Assembly: GCA_937870775.1 (NCBI GenBank)
Contig: CALMZU010000306.1
Location: 1 to 41,538, forward strand
Length of the DNA stretch: 41,538 bases
Source of the DNA: an uncultured Elusimicrobia bacterium
GTDB lineage: Bacteria > Elusimicrobiota > Elusimicrobia > Elusimicrobiales > UBA9959
Reading direction: 5' to 3'
In this document: in pieces, positions 23,707 to 32,731 of the stretch
Layout: each line of letters begins with the position of its first letter
How positions within the stretch are numbered: position 1 is the stretch's first letter
Translations under genes and position numbers: made by a program
Notes under the pieces: model-generated
Told to the model about the DNA's origin: nothing
The model's input: only the letters and a program-made list of their open reading frames with translations
The model's database searches: none

Positions 23707-25043
23707 GTGAGCGCGTAGCGCCGGGCGTACACCGACTGCGCTATCCCTATGGCGGCCAGCGTGGCCACCAGGTTCGAGCCGCCGTACGACAGCAGCGGCA
23801 GCGGCACGCCCGCCACCGGCGTCAGGCCGAGCAGCATGCCGAAGTTCATTCCGAAATAGACGAGGAACATCCCGAAGATCCCGCAGTTCACGAGGTAGCC
23901 GAACCTGTCGCGCGCCAGCCGCGCGCCCTGCATGATGCGGCCTATCAGCAGCACGTACAGGCCGTTCACCAGCATCATGCCCCAGAAGCCCAGCTCCTCG
24001 CCGACCACGGCGAGTATGAAATCCGTATGCCGCTCCGGCACGAAGCCGAGGCGCGACTGCGTGCCCGAGAACACGCCGCGCCCCAGTATGCCTCCGGAGC
24101 CTATCGCTATGCGGGCCTGCAGCAGGTTGTAGCCCGCGCCGCGCGGGTCGGCCTCCGGGGACAGGAAGACCTCGAGGCGCTTCTGCTGGTACTCCTTCAT
24201 CTGGTTCTTCACCATCACGCCGGAGAAGAAGCCGAGCATCAGCACCACCGCCGCGCCTACGAAATAGATGCCGGTGACGTTGGCGTAGAACTTCACCGAC
24301 ACTCGCCACATGCCCCAGGCGGCGGCGCCCACGGCCAGCACGAAGAGGCCGGCGCTCAGCCACGAATCGGACAGGTGGAAGAAATAACTTATCAGCGCGC
24401 TGTCGAGCAGTTCCGGGTTCAGCGTGATGATGGTCCAGAGTATCGGGAACAGCGCCGAGATGAACGCGTAGCCCACGATGATGCCGAGGTGGAAGACGCT
24501 CGCCCCGGCGGCGAACAGCATGATCAGCACCACGGGGAAGGTGAGCAGTATCGCCGAGAAGTCCGGCTGTTTTATCAGCAGCAGGAAAACCGGCAGGCAC
24601 AGCGCGAAGGCGCCGAGCACGGTCTGGAGCTCGCGTATCTTGCCTATGCGCTTGTCCAGGAAATTGGCCAGCACCAGTATCAGGCCGATGCGCGCGAACT
24701 CCGAGGGCTGCACCGAGAAGAAAGGCAGGCGGAACCAGGACCGCGCGCCCTTGTCGACCACGCCGAACATCAGCACCGCGACGAGGGACAGCAGTATCAC
24801 GCCGTAGACGTATTTCCACTGGTCCTGGTAGATCTGGTAGTTGAGGCTCCACGCGATAAGGAAGGCCGTGAGGCCGAACGGGATGGCTATCAGCTGGGTG
24901 CGTATGATGCGGGCCTGCTGCGGCAGCACGGCCACCGAGGAGAAGACCGCTATGGTGCCTATGGTTATCAGTACCAGCACGGCGAGGAGCAGCGCCCAGT
25001 CCATGCGGTTCTTCTTGAGGCCGGATTGGGAAGCCTGTATCAC
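23703..25043 (-). CDS. rodA: Rod-shape peptidoglycan glycosyltransferase RodA
   Basis: The start is taken as GTG at 25043: it overlaps the mrdA stop (GTGA) and has GGAGG 5 nt upstream. The 446-residue SEDS protein has about ten transmembrane helices, PEF-type QPSEFARIGLILVLAN, and the C-terminal FVPERHTDFILAVVGEELGFWG, LTPVAGVPLPLLSYGGSN. It is longer than the usual ~370-400 residues because of extra hydrophobic segments in the middle. It polymerises lipid II together with PBP2 encoded just upstream. Confidence 0.95.
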   Translation of the reverse strand: MIQASQSGLKKNRMDWALLLAVLVLITIGTIAVFSSVAVLPQQARIIRTQLIAIPFGLTAFLIAWSLNYQIYQDQWKYVYGVILLSLVAVLMFGVVDKGARSWFRLPFFSVQPSEFARIGLILVLANFLDKRIGKIRELQTVLGAFALCLPVFLLLIKQPDFSAILLTFPVVLIMLFAAGASVFHLGIIVGYAFISALFPILWTIITLNPELLDSALISYFFHLSDSWLSAGLFVLAVGAAAWGMWRVSVKFYANVTGIYFVGAAVVLMLGFFSGVMVKNQMKEYQQKRLEVFLSPEADPRGAGYNLLQARIAIGSGGILGRGVFSGTQSRLGFVPERHTDFILAVVGEELGFWGMMLVNGLYVLLIGRIMQGARLARDRFGYLVNCGIFGMFLVYFGMNFGMLLGLTPVAGVPLPLLSYGGSNLVATLAAIGIAQSVYARRYALT

Positions 25044-26923
25044 AGGGCCTCCTTCACGGCCGGCATGGCCGGCAGGCGCGGGCCGGCGGGCGCGGCGGGG
25101 ACGGGCGACACGACCGCGGCGGTGGACTTCTGCGCGGCGGCCGCGGCCTTGGCGGCGTCCAGCTCGGGCCTCAGGATGGCCTCTATGACGGCCCTGGCTA
25201 TGGGCACGGCGGCGGAGGCGCCGTGCTCGCCGTGCTCGACGAGCACCGCGACGGCGACCTTGGAAGGTTCGTTGTTGACGGTGGCGTAGGACACGAACCA
25301 GGCGTGGTCCTTGCCCTGCGGGTTCTGCGCGGTGCCGGTCTTGCCGAACATCTCCACGCCCTGTATCTTGGCGGCCTGGCCGGTACCCTCGGACACGACG
25401 CTGCGCAGGCCGTCCCTTATCAGCGTCCAAGTGGTGTCCTTGAGCTCCACCCTGCTGAGCGTCTCGGACTTGCCCTTGTAGAAAAGCTGTCCGTCGCTCT
25501 TCACGATGCGGTCGACGTAATACGGGCGGTAGAAGACCCCGCCGTTGGCGACCGCGGTTATCATCATGGCGGCCTGCATCGGCGTCATCAGCGTCTCGCC
25601 CTGTCCTATGGCGAGGTTCAGGGTGTCGCCTATGAACCAGTAGCTCTTCTTCGCGGCGCGCGGGCCGGGGCCGAAGACGTTGCCGGATTTCTCGTCGGGC
25701 AGGGCTATGCCGGAGGTCTTGCCGAGGCGGAACGCGCGCGCGTACTTCTCTATCGTCAGCGCGCCGGCCCTCTGGCCGGTCACGTAGAAGTAGACGTCGC
25801 AGGACTTGGCGAGGCCGTTTATGAAATCCACCGGGCCGTGGCCCTTCTTGTCCCAGCACTTGAAGATGCGGCTGCCGGCGTCGTAATAGCCGGGGCAGCG
25901 CACGGTGTCCTGAGGCGGCACGCGGCCGGACTCCAGCAGCGCGGCCGCGGTGATGATCTTGAAGATGGAGCCGGGCGGGTAGCTGCCCTGCAGCGCCACG
26001 TTGAACTCGGGCAGCGTCTTGCCGGCGGGCAGGCCCTCCTTCTCCGAGCCGGACAGCACGAACATGTTGGGGTCGTAGTCCGGCATCGAGACGAAGGCCA
26101 GCACCTTGCCGTCGCGCGGGTCCAGCGCCACGACGGCGCCCTTGCCGCTTATGGATTTCTCCAGGCCTTCCTCGGCGGCGGCCTGCGCCTTGGAGTTGAT
26201 GGTCAGGAAGATGTCGGCGCCGGGGGTCCACTTGCGGCTCTCCAGCACGCGGTTAAGCTTGCCGCGCGAGTCCACCTCGAGGTAGATGCCGCCGTCCTTG
26301 CCCTTGAGCTCGCGCTCGTACATCTTCTCCAGGCCGGCCTTGCCCAGCCTCGAGTCCATCGAATAGTCCTTATCCTTGGAACGGGACGCCCAGTCCCGGG
26401 CGTCCATCTTGCCGATGTAGCCTATCAGGTGGCTCAGGTACGCGCCGAACGGGTAGTAGCGCCGCGCCTCGACGATGATGTCGATGCCGGGGTACACCGC
26501 CTTCAGCTCGGACAGCGAGAGCATGATATTGGAAGGCAGGTTCTCGGCGAGGCGCACCGGCTTCTCGCGGCTGGTGGACTTGTATATCGCCTTGCGCAGG
26601 TCCTCGTAGTCGGCGCCGAGCGGGCGCGCTATGGCGCGGGCCATGCGGTCGATCTCGGGGCCGGTGCGCTCCTGGCTGGGGAAATAGATGAGGCTGAAAG
26701 AGGGCTTGCTGGTGGCCAGCGCCACCTCGTCGGAGGAGAAGATGCGGCCGCGCGGCGCGGCCTGCGCTATGACCTGCGTGCGGTTCTTCTCGGCTATCTC
26801 GCGGTAATGCGAGGCGTTGAGCACCTGCAGGTTCACCAGCCGCAGCGTGAAGACCAGGGCGGCGCCGTAGGCGAGCACCCACAGCAGCTCCAGCCTCTCC
26901 TGCGGTATCTGGCGGTCGATCAT
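25040..26923 (-). CDS. mrdA: Penicillin-binding protein 2 (transpeptidase)
   Basis: The 627-residue protein has an N-terminal membrane anchor (about 12-32), a pedestal/dimerisation region (APRGRIFSSDEVALATSKPSF...), and a transpeptidase domain with SxxK in YPPGSIFKI, the second motif SCD and KTGTAQ. A Pro/Ala-rich C-terminal tail follows. It cross-links peptidoglycan for elongation together with RodA. Start and stop overlap neighbours mreD and rodA by 4 nt each, so the set is translationally coupled. Confidence 0.95.
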   Translation of the reverse strand: MIDRQIPQERLELLWVLAYGAALVFTLRLVNLQVLNASHYREIAEKNRTQVIAQAAPRGRIFSSDEVALATSKPSFSLIYFPSQERTGPEIDRMARAIARPLGADYEDLRKAIYKSTSREKPVRLAENLPSNIMLSLSELKAVYPGIDIIVEARRYYPFGAYLSHLIGYIGKMDARDWASRSKDKDYSMDSRLGKAGLEKMYERELKGKDGGIYLEVDSRGKLNRVLESRKWTPGADIFLTINSKAQAAAEEGLEKSISGKGAVVALDPRDGKVLAFVSMPDYDPNMFVLSGSEKEGLPAGKTLPEFNVALQGSYPPGSIFKIITAAALLESGRVPPQDTVRCPGYYDAGSRIFKCWDKKGHGPVDFINGLAKSCDVYFYVTGQRAGALTIEKYARAFRLGKTSGIALPDEKSGNVFGPGPRAAKKSYWFIGDTLNLAIGQGETLMTPMQAAMMITAVANGGVFYRPYYVDRIVKSDGQLFYKGKSETLSRVELKDTTWTLIRDGLRSVVSEGTGQAAKIQGVEMFGKTGTAQNPQGKDHAWFVSYATVNNEPSKVAVAVLVEHGEHGASAAVPIARAVIEAILRPELDAAKAAAAAQKSTAAVVSPVPAAPAGPRLPAMPAVKEAL

Positions 26924-27399
26924 AGTATGCCGGTCCGCCGTTTGAGCCCGTAGAAGACCTGGAAGATGACCGGCACCGCGATAGCGTTGAGGAAGGGCCC
27001 GGCGAGGAAGATCTTAAGGCCGAGCGGGTTGATCCTGGAGAACACCAGGCTCAGCCCCTGGTAGAAGAGCATGCACACCCACGACAGCGCGAGCGCGGCC
27101 ACGACCTGCGAGAACGGGCTGTCCATGTCGAAATGGTGCTTCATCACGTAGACGCCGTAGGCCATCAGGGAATAGGTCAGCGCGTAGCCGCCGAACATGT
27201 TGGCGCCGAGCATGTCGGCGTAGAGGCCGAGCGCGAAGCCCCAGGTTATGGCGCGCACGGGGCCGGCCAGTATCGCCACGGCGAGGGCCGCCGAGAAGAT
27301 CAGGTCGGGCGCCAGCCCGAAGAAGGCCAGGTTCTGCGTCCACCACCAGTAGAACACGCCCGTGGCGATGTAAAGTATGATCTCCAGTATCAGGCTCAT
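26920..27399 (-). CDS. mreD: Rod-shape-determining protein MreD
   Basis: The start is set at the ATG at 27399, overlapping the mreC stop (ATGA); the track ORF extends wrongly into mreC. The 159-residue integral membrane protein has about five hydrophobic helices and the MreD-like features WWTQNLAFFGLAPDLIFSAALA and GALGLYADML-type GFALGLYADMLG. It links MreC and the elongasome in the inner membrane. Confidence 0.9.
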   Translation of the reverse strand: MSLILEIILYIATGVFYWWWTQNLAFFGLAPDLIFSAALAVAILAGPVRAITWGFALGLYADMLGANMFGGYALTYSLMAYGVYVMKHHFDMDSPFSQVVAALALSWVCMLFYQGLSLVFSRINPLGLKIFLAGPFLNAIAVPVIFQVFYGLKRRTGIL

Positions 27400-28259
27400 T
27401 TCTTCTCCGCCATGACCGCGGCGGCCGCCGGCTCGGGCTGCAGGCCGCGCCTGATCACGAAAACTTCCTTGAGGGTGTTGACGTTGACGGCCGGAGCGAC
27501 GTCGGCCGTGACGAAGTTCATGAACGACTCGCGCGGATAGACCTTGGTCACCTTGCCCACCGGCACGCCCGACGGGAACAGCAGGCCGCCCGCGGCCGTG
27601 GTCAGCTCGGCGCCGGCGGCGAGCGAGCTCTCCTCGGGCACGTAGTTCACCTTCAGCAGCCAGGTGCCCTTGCCCTCGACGAGCGCCTCCATCCCGGACG
27701 GCGCGATGGAGCAGACCGCCGAGGCGGCGGCGTTCGTCAGCAGCAGCACCTTGGAAAATCTGGGGTACACCTCGAACACGCGGCCGGCGAGGCCGGCCCT
27801 GTCGTCCTGCATGCCGAGCACGGTGTCGTTGACGGCTATGCCGTCGTCGGAGCCCTTGTCGATGTAGAAGGAGCCGTACCAGTCGGAAGGGGTCTTGCCG
27901 ACGACGCGCGCCCAGGAACCGGACCACGGCATGGAACGCGACAGCTTCAGCTCGCGGGTCAGCCTGTCGTTCTCGGCGGTCAGCGCCGAGGCGTTCTGCA
28001 GGTTCACCTCGAGGTTGCGGAGCTTCTCCTTGAGCGCGCGGTTCTCCTGGTCGGTCTTAAGGATGCCTATGAAATTGGAGGGGACATTGCGGACGAAATG
28101 GCCGTACTTCGCGCCGTAATGCATCGACGGGTAGAAGCTGTAGCTCACCGCGACGCGCGCGGTGTGGGCCATCTTCGAAGCGGGGAACAACAGGATAAGT
28201 ACCGACAGGACGGCAAAAAATACTATCGCGTAGTTGGCTGCGTCTTTCTCTCTGCTCAT
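27396..28259 (-). CDS. mreC: Rod-shape-determining protein MreC
   Basis: The 287-residue protein has one N-terminal transmembrane helix (about 9-26), a coiled coil (about 65-95: ENRALKEKLRNLEVNLQNASALTAEND), then the beta-rich periplasmic MreC core (ARVVGKTPSDWYGSFYIDKGSDDGI, LAGRVFEVYPRFSKVLLLTN). It bridges cytoplasmic MreB to PBP2. It is separated from mreB by 51 nt holding a GC hairpin, and overlaps mreD. Confidence 0.94.
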   Translation of the reverse strand: MSREKDAANYAIVFFAVLSVLILLFPASKMAHTARVAVSYSFYPSMHYGAKYGHFVRNVPSNFIGILKTDQENRALKEKLRNLEVNLQNASALTAENDRLTRELKLSRSMPWSGSWARVVGKTPSDWYGSFYIDKGSDDGIAVNDTVLGMQDDRAGLAGRVFEVYPRFSKVLLLTNAAASAVCSIAPSGMEALVEGKGTWLLKVNYVPEESSLAAGAELTTAAGGLLFPSGVPVGKVTKVYPRESFMNFVTADVAPAVNVNTLKEVFVIRRGLQPEPAAAAVMAEKK

Positions 28260-28293
28260 CGCAAGTCCCTGAAGGGACCCGCTTGAAAGACTA

Positions 28294-28310
28294 CCCCCCC
28301 TTGCGGGGGG
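28294..28310 (-). promoter_or_regulatory. C7/G6 hairpin between mreB and mreC
   Basis: CCCCCCC-TTGC-GGGGGG lies directly after the mreB stop codon. It has no T-run, so it is more likely an mRNA stabiliser or partial attenuator that sets mreB above mreC than a full terminator. Confidence 0.55.
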
Positions 28311-29351
28311 TTAGTTGCGGTAAGACTTGAGGAATTCGGGCCTCTGCTGGATCTTGTCCAGCTCTTCGAGATACTTGCCGCAGCCCAGCGCGACGCAGCT
28401 CAGGGGATCGGCGGCCCGGTGAACGGGCAGCTCGGTCTCCTGCCGGATGAGCTCGGGGAAGCCGCGGAGCAGCGACCCGCCGCCCGCCAGCACCATGCCG
28501 CGGTCCACGAGGTCCGACGACAGTTCCGGGGGCGTCTCTTCCAGCACCTGCTTTATGATGTCAACGATGAGCTGCACAGGCTCCATCAGGGCCTGCCTGA
28601 TCTCTTCCGAGGTCACTAGAATCGTCTTGGGCAGACCCTTGGCCTGGTCACGGCCCTTAACCTCAATAGTCTTCTCTTCTTTCAGCGGGAAAACCGAACC
28701 TATCTGTATCTTGACTTCCTCGGCGGTGGTCTCGCCCACGACGAGGTTGTGCTTGCGCCGGAAATACTGCACTATGCAGTCGTCCATCTCGTCGCCGGCA
28801 ACGTCGAGGGACTTGGCAACCACCATGCCGCCGAGGGATATAACGGCCACCTCGGTGGTACCGCCGCCTATGTCGCATATCATGCTGGCGTGAGGCTCCG
28901 AGACCGGCAGGTCGGAACCTATGGCGGCGGCCATCGGCTCCTCTATCAGCGCGACCTCGCGGGCGCCGGCCTGTTCGGCCGACTCCTGCACGGCGCGCTT
29001 CTCCACCTCGGTGATGCCGGAGGGAATGCCTATCACGATCCTCGGGTGCAGGAGGCTCCTCCTGTTGTGCACCTTGCGGATGAAATACTTTATCATCTCC
29101 TGGGTAACTTCGAAGTCGGCTATCACGCCGTTGCGCATCGGGCGCACGGCCGAGATGCTGGAAGGGGTGCGGCCGAGCATCAGCTTGGCCTCGGACCCGA
29201 CCGCCAGCACTTTCCGCCTGTTCTTGTCTATGGCGACGACCGACGGCTCGCGCAGCACGATACCCTTGCCCTTAACGTAGACAAGGGTGTTCGCGGTGCC
29301 GAGGTCTATGCCGATGTCGTTGGAGAACAGGCTGAAAAAGTAGTCGAACAT
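28311..29351 (-). CDS. mreB: Actin-like cell-shape protein MreB
   Basis: The 346-residue actin-fold ATPase guides sidewall synthesis as membrane-bound filaments. Visible motifs are [20 protein letters not shown] (phosphate 1), [20 protein letters not shown] (phosphate 2), [14 protein letters not shown] and [16 protein letters not shown] (adenosine site). Length is normal. It starts only 25 nt after rplQ, so the shape operon continues from the ribosomal operon without an obvious break. Confidence 0.97.
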   Translation of the reverse strand: MFDYFFSLFSNDIGIDLGTANTLVYVKGKGIVLREPSVVAIDKNRRKVLAVGSEAKLMLGRTPSSISAVRPMRNGVIADFEVTQEMIKYFIRKVHNRRSLLHPRIVIGIPSGITEVEKRAVQESAEQAGAREVALIEEPMAAAIGSDLPVSEPHASMICDIGGGTTEVAVISLGGMVVAKSLDVAGDEMDDCIVQYFRRKHNLVVGETTAEEVKIQIGSVFPLKEEKTIEVKGRDQAKGLPKTILVTSEEIRQALMEPVQLIVDIIKQVLEETPPELSSDLVDRGMVLAGGGSLLRGFPELIRQETELPVHRAADPLSCVALGCGKYLEELDKIQQRPEFLKSYRN

Positions 29352-29376
29352 TTTTCGTTCACCAGGCTCGCGTTCG

Positions 29377-29718
29377 TCAGACCAGTTTAACCAGGGCCAC
29401 CTCGGTGGCGTCGCCGCGGCGGGCGCCCAGCTTCAGTATGCGGGTGAAGCCGCCGTCGCGTTCCTTGTAGCGGGGGGCTATCACTTCGAACACCTTCTGG
29501 TACACGGCCTTGTCCTTTATGACGCGGCGGACCTCGACGCGGCGCTCGTTCTTGGCGTCGGCGATAACGCGCTCGACGACCTTGCGCAGCTCCTTGGCCT
29601 TCGGCAGCGTGGTCTCCACCTTCTCGTGGAGCAGCAGGCTGGAGGCCATGTTGGAGAACATCGCGCGGCGGTGAGAGCCGGTCCTGGAGAGTTTCCTTGC
29701 GCCTAAGTTTCTTGTCAT
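29377..29718 (-). CDS. rplQ: 50S ribosomal protein L17
   Basis: 113 residues without C-terminal extension, beginning [27 protein letters not shown], the typical L17 start, and ending [16 protein letters not shown]. It follows rpoA by 26 nt, the standard end of the alpha operon. L17 binds 23S rRNA near the exit tunnel. Confidence 0.97.
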   Translation of the reverse strand: MTRNLGARKLSRTGSHRRAMFSNMASSLLLHEKVETTLPKAKELRKVVERVIADAKNERRVEVRRVIKDKAVYQKVFEVIAPRYKERDGGFTRILKLGARRGDATEVALVKLV

Positions 29719-29744
29719 AGCGGTTCCTTAAATGCTTCCTGTTG

Positions 29745-30719
29745 TCAGTCGATCTTCATCCCGAGGTCGAGGCCCATTTCCTTGAGCTTTTCCTTTATCT
29801 CGTCCAGGGATTTCTGACCGAAATTCTTCACGGCCAGCAGGTCGTCCTCGGACTTGCGGACCAGTTCGCCTATCGTGCGGATGCCGGCGACCTTCAGGCA
29901 GTTGGAGGCGCGCGACGAGAGCTCTATCATCTCGACGCCCTGCTCCAGCTTGGAGGCCAGTTCGCCGGCGGGCTCGGCCTTCGCGGCCTCGGCCTTCGCC
30001 GGTTCCTTGGCGGCCTCTTCGGCCGGCAGGAACGGCATGATCGAGCGGCGCAGCAGCGCGGCGGTGTTCTTCACGGCCTCGTCGGGGCTCATCGTCCCGT
30101 CGGTCCAGACCTCGAGCACGAGCTTGTCGTAGTCGGTGCGCTGGCCCACGCGGGCGTTCTCGACGTTGTAGTGCACCTTCTGGATCGGCGAGAATATCGC
30201 GTCCATCGGGATGAACTCCATCGGCAGGTTCATGCGGCTGCGGATCTCCTCGGAGGTCAGGTAGCCGGAACCCTTCGCTATCTCGAGCTCGGCCTCGAAC
30301 TCGGCGCCGCTCTCGACGTGGGCGATCACGAGGTCCTTGTTGATGATCTCGACGTTGGAATTCTCGCGGATGTCGGCGGCGGTCACCGTCTTCTTGCCCT
30401 TCACGCTGATCAGCACGGTCTCGGGGCCGTCGCTGTTCAGGCGCACGCGGAGCTTCTTCAGGTTCAGCACGACGTTGACCACGTCCTCCTGAACGCCGTT
30501 GACGGCGGCGTACTCGTGCTTGGCGCCCTTGATGCGCACGGCCACCACGGCCGCGCCCTCGAGGGAGGAGAGCAGGATGCGCCTGAGCGAGTTGCCTATC
30601 GTGTGGCCGTAGCCCTTCTCATAAGGCTCGGCCGTGAACTTCGCGTAATTGTCCGTTTTCGACTTTTCGTCGATGTTGAGAGCTTCGGGAATTACGAGCT
30701 GTTTAGTGAAAGTGGACAT
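29745..30719 (-). CDS. rpoA: DNA-directed RNA polymerase alpha subunit
   Basis: The 324-residue subunit has an N-terminal assembly domain with YEKGYGHTIGNSLRRILLSSLEGAAV, an Ala/Glu/Lys/Pro-rich linker (about 233-258), and a C-terminal DNA- and activator-binding domain with LSSRASNCLKVAGIRTIGELV and the helix-hairpin-helix LAVKNFGQKSLDEIKEKL. The length is normal. It lies between rpsD and rplQ, 11 nt after rpsD. Confidence 0.98.
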   Translation of the reverse strand: MSTFTKQLVIPEALNIDEKSKTDNYAKFTAEPYEKGYGHTIGNSLRRILLSSLEGAAVVAVRIKGAKHEYAAVNGVQEDVVNVVLNLKKLRVRLNSDGPETVLISVKGKKTVTAADIRENSNVEIINKDLVIAHVESGAEFEAELEIAKGSGYLTSEEIRSRMNLPMEFIPMDAIFSPIQKVHYNVENARVGQRTDYDKLVLEVWTDGTMSPDEAVKNTAALLRRSIMPFLPAEEAAKEPAKAEAAKAEPAGELASKLEQGVEMIELSSRASNCLKVAGIRTIGELVRKSEDDLLAVKNFGQKSLDEIKEKLKEMGLDLGMKID

Positions 30720-30730
30720 TTAAACCTCGC

Positions 30731-31366
30731 TTACTTGGAATAGAACTCGACGATCAGCTGCTCGTCCACGGAGATGCTGGACTCTGCGCGGTCGGGCCAG
30801 CGCACGAGCTTGCCGGTCTTGGAGCCCGCGTCCCACGACAGGAAGCTGGGGCGCTGGGTCGTCTTCTCGGCGTGCTCGAGGCCCTGCTTCACCAGCGCGG
30901 TCTCGGAGGACTTCTGGTCGAGGGTCACCTCGTCGCCGGGCTTCAGCATGGCGGAAGGGATCGACAGGATGCGGCCGTTGACCTTCACGTGGCCGTGGTT
31001 CACGATCTGGCGGGCCGCTTTCAGCGACACCGCGAAACCGAGGCGGCGCACGACGTTGTCGAGGCGGACCTCAAGGAAGCGCAGCAGCGCGGCGCCGGTC
31101 TGGCCCTTGTCCTTCGAGGCGAGGGAGAAGAAGCGCTTGAACTGCGCCTCGCTCACCTGGGCGGACAGGCGGGCTATCTGCTTCTCGCGCAGGTGCTTGC
31201 CGTAGTCCGACATCTTGTTCTGCGGGCCGGAGGAGAAACGCTTCTCCTTGGCGGCCTTCGCGGCGCGGTCCACGAGGCAGTTCGTGTGGCACTTGGTGCC
31301 CTTCAGGAACAGCTTCTGGTTGATCTTCCTGCACTTCTTGCAGCTGGGTCCGGTATATCTCGACAT
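30731..31366 (-). CDS. rpsD: 30S ribosomal protein S4 (zinc-binding form)
   Basis: 211 residues. The N-terminal CKKC and KCHTNC keep the four zinc-ligand cysteines of C+ S4 proteins. The S4 RNA-binding domain follows (LEVRLDNVVRRLGFAVSLKAARQIVNHGHVKVNG). It nucleates 30S assembly and, in many bacteria, represses its own operon; no such site is visible here. Confidence 0.97.
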   Translation of the reverse strand: MSRYTGPSCKKCRKINQKLFLKGTKCHTNCLVDRAAKAAKEKRFSSGPQNKMSDYGKHLREKQIARLSAQVSEAQFKRFFSLASKDKGQTGAALLRFLEVRLDNVVRRLGFAVSLKAARQIVNHGHVKVNGRILSIPSAMLKPGDEVTLDQKSSETALVKQGLEHAEKTTQRPSFLSWDAGSKTGKLVRWPDRAESSISVDEQLIVEFYSK

Positions 31367-31395
31367 GTAAAAGTCTCCTTACGTTATCCTGTTGC

Positions 31396-31827
31396 TTACA
31401 CGCGGCGGGCTTTCGGGGGCCTGCAGCCGTTGTGCGGTATCGGGGTGACGTCCTTTATGGACACCACGTGTATGCCGCTCTGCGCGACGGCGCGGATGGC
31501 GGTCTCGCGGCCGGGGCCGGGGCCGCTGACGAAGACCATCGCCTGGCGCACGCCGTAGTCGGCGGCCTTGGCGGCGGCCTTCGAGGCGGTGATCTGCGCG
31601 GCGAAGGGGGTGCCCTTCTTGGTGCCGCGGAAACCGTTGCCGCCCGAGGTGGACCACGCTATCACGCCGCCCTTCTCGTCGGTGAAGGTGATGATGGTGT
31701 TGTTGAACGAGCAGTTCACGTACACGCGGGCGAAAGCCACGGTGCGCACGCGGCGGCGGGGGGCCGCCTTCTGCTCGGGTTTCTTAGCCCCTTCCTGGGG
31801 CTGCTGGTTCTTGTTCTCTTCTGCCAT
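31396..31827 (-). CDS. rpsK: 30S ribosomal protein S11
   Basis: 143 residues with a charged, Gln/Lys/Pro-rich N-terminal extension of about 25 residues before the conserved core ([35 protein letters not shown]), ending [11 protein letters not shown]11 forms the platform of the small subunit. It lies between rpsM and rpsD. Confidence 0.97.
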   Translation of the reverse strand: MAEENKNQQPQEGAKKPEQKAAPRRRVRTVAFARVYVNCSFNNTIITFTDEKGGVIAWSTSGGNGFRGTKKGTPFAAQITASKAAAKAADYGVRQAMVFVSGPGPGRETAIRAVAQSGIHVVSIKDVTPIPHNGCRPPKARRV

Positions 31828-31851
31828 GTTAGATCTTCCTCCGTGTTATTT

Positions 31852-31873
31852 CCCCCCCGCCTGCGCGGGGGGG
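31852..31873 (-). promoter_or_regulatory. Perfect 9-bp C7GC/GCG7 hairpin between rpsM and rpsK
   Basis: CCCCCCCGC-CTGC-GCGGGGGGG lies 7 nt after the rpsM stop. There is no T-run, and the rpsK ribosome binding site (GGAGG) follows unpaired. It resembles the hairpin after mreB and may mark an mRNA processing or stabilising site. Confidence 0.55.
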
Positions 31874-31880
31874 CTGGGCC

Positions 31881-32279
31881 TTAGGCCTTAGCCGGCGCGG
31901 CCGCGGCCTTGGCGGCCGAACCCACAGTGCGGCGGCGGCCGCGGCGGGTGCGCCCGTTGGTGCGGGTGCGCTGCCCGCGGACGGGCAGGTTGCGGCGATG
32001 CCTGTAGCCGCGGTAGCTGTTGATCTCAACGTACCGCTTCAGGTTAGCGGTGATCTCGCGGCGAAGTTCGCCCTCGACCTTGTACTCCTTGGAAATCACG
32101 TTGTTCAGAAGACCAACCTGGTCCTCGGTCAGGTCCTTGACCCGCATCTCGGGGTCGATCTGGGCGGAAAGGCCGGCCAGTATCTTCTTGGCCATCGGGC
32201 GGCCGATGCCGTACACATAGGCCAAAGCTATGCCTATCTTCTTGTCCCTCGGTAAGTCCACACCTGCTATACGTGCCAT
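31881..32279 (-). CDS. rpsM: 30S ribosomal protein S13
   Basis: 132 residues beginning [26 protein letters not shown], then [26 protein letters not shown] short Ala/Lys-rich C-terminal tail is added. It contacts the P-site tRNA and the 50S subunit. It stands 66 nt after rpmJ. Confidence 0.97.
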   Translation of the reverse strand: MARIAGVDLPRDKKIGIALAYVYGIGRPMAKKILAGLSAQIDPEMRVKDLTEDQVGLLNNVISKEYKVEGELRREITANLKRYVEINSYRGYRHRRNLPVRGQRTRTNGRTRRGRRRTVGSAAKAAAAPAKA

Positions 32280-32345
32280 ACGTTCTCCTTAAGAACACTC
32301 AATCGGTGACAGCGACCGGTTAAAGCCAACAGTCACTGCTCGCTA

Positions 32346-32459
32346 TTAACCCTGGCGCTGCTTGTGGCGCGGGTCGTCGCATATCACGCGCACCACGCCC
32401 TTGCGCTTTACTATCTTGCACTTCACGCAAATCTTCTTGACGCTAGCTCTTACTTTCAT
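32346..32459 (-). CDS. rpmJ: 50S ribosomal protein L36 (zinc-binding form)
   Basis: Too short for the ORF track. The 37-residue product [20 protein letters not shown]... ends [13 protein letters not shown], with the zinc ligands Cys-x2-Cys, Cys and His of the C+ form. It lies 11 nt after infA and upstream of rpsM, its standard place. Confidence 0.95.
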   Translation of the reverse strand: MKVRASVKKICVKCKIVKRKGVVRVICDDPRHKQRQG

Positions 32460-32470
32460 TGAAGCACCTC

Positions 32471-32692
32471 TTATTTTTCCCTGTAAACGATGCGGCCCTT
32501 GCTCAGGTCGTACGGCGACAGTTCCAGTTTCACCTTATCGCCGGGAAGGATCTTGATATGGTGTATGCGCATCTTGCCCGATATGATGCCCAGTATCACC
32601 TTGCCGGGAGCGATCTCCACCTTGAAGGTGGCGTTAGGCATGGACTCTTTGACTATGCCCTCAATTTCGATCTTTTCGCTGTTTTCCGCCAT
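32471..32692 (-). CDS. infA: Translation initiation factor IF-1
   Basis: 73 residues in one S1/OB fold: [54 protein letters not shown]. It occupies the 30S A site during initiation. It lies between map and rpmJ; the 39-nt gap to map is AT-rich. Confidence 0.97.
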   Translation of the reverse strand: MAENSEKIEIEGIVKESMPNATFKVEIAPGKVILGIISGKMRIHHIKILPGDKVKLELSPYDLSKGRIVYREK

Positions 32693-32731
32693 ATCTTGAG
32701 TATTATACTAAATATCGCCTCCGGAGCGAAA

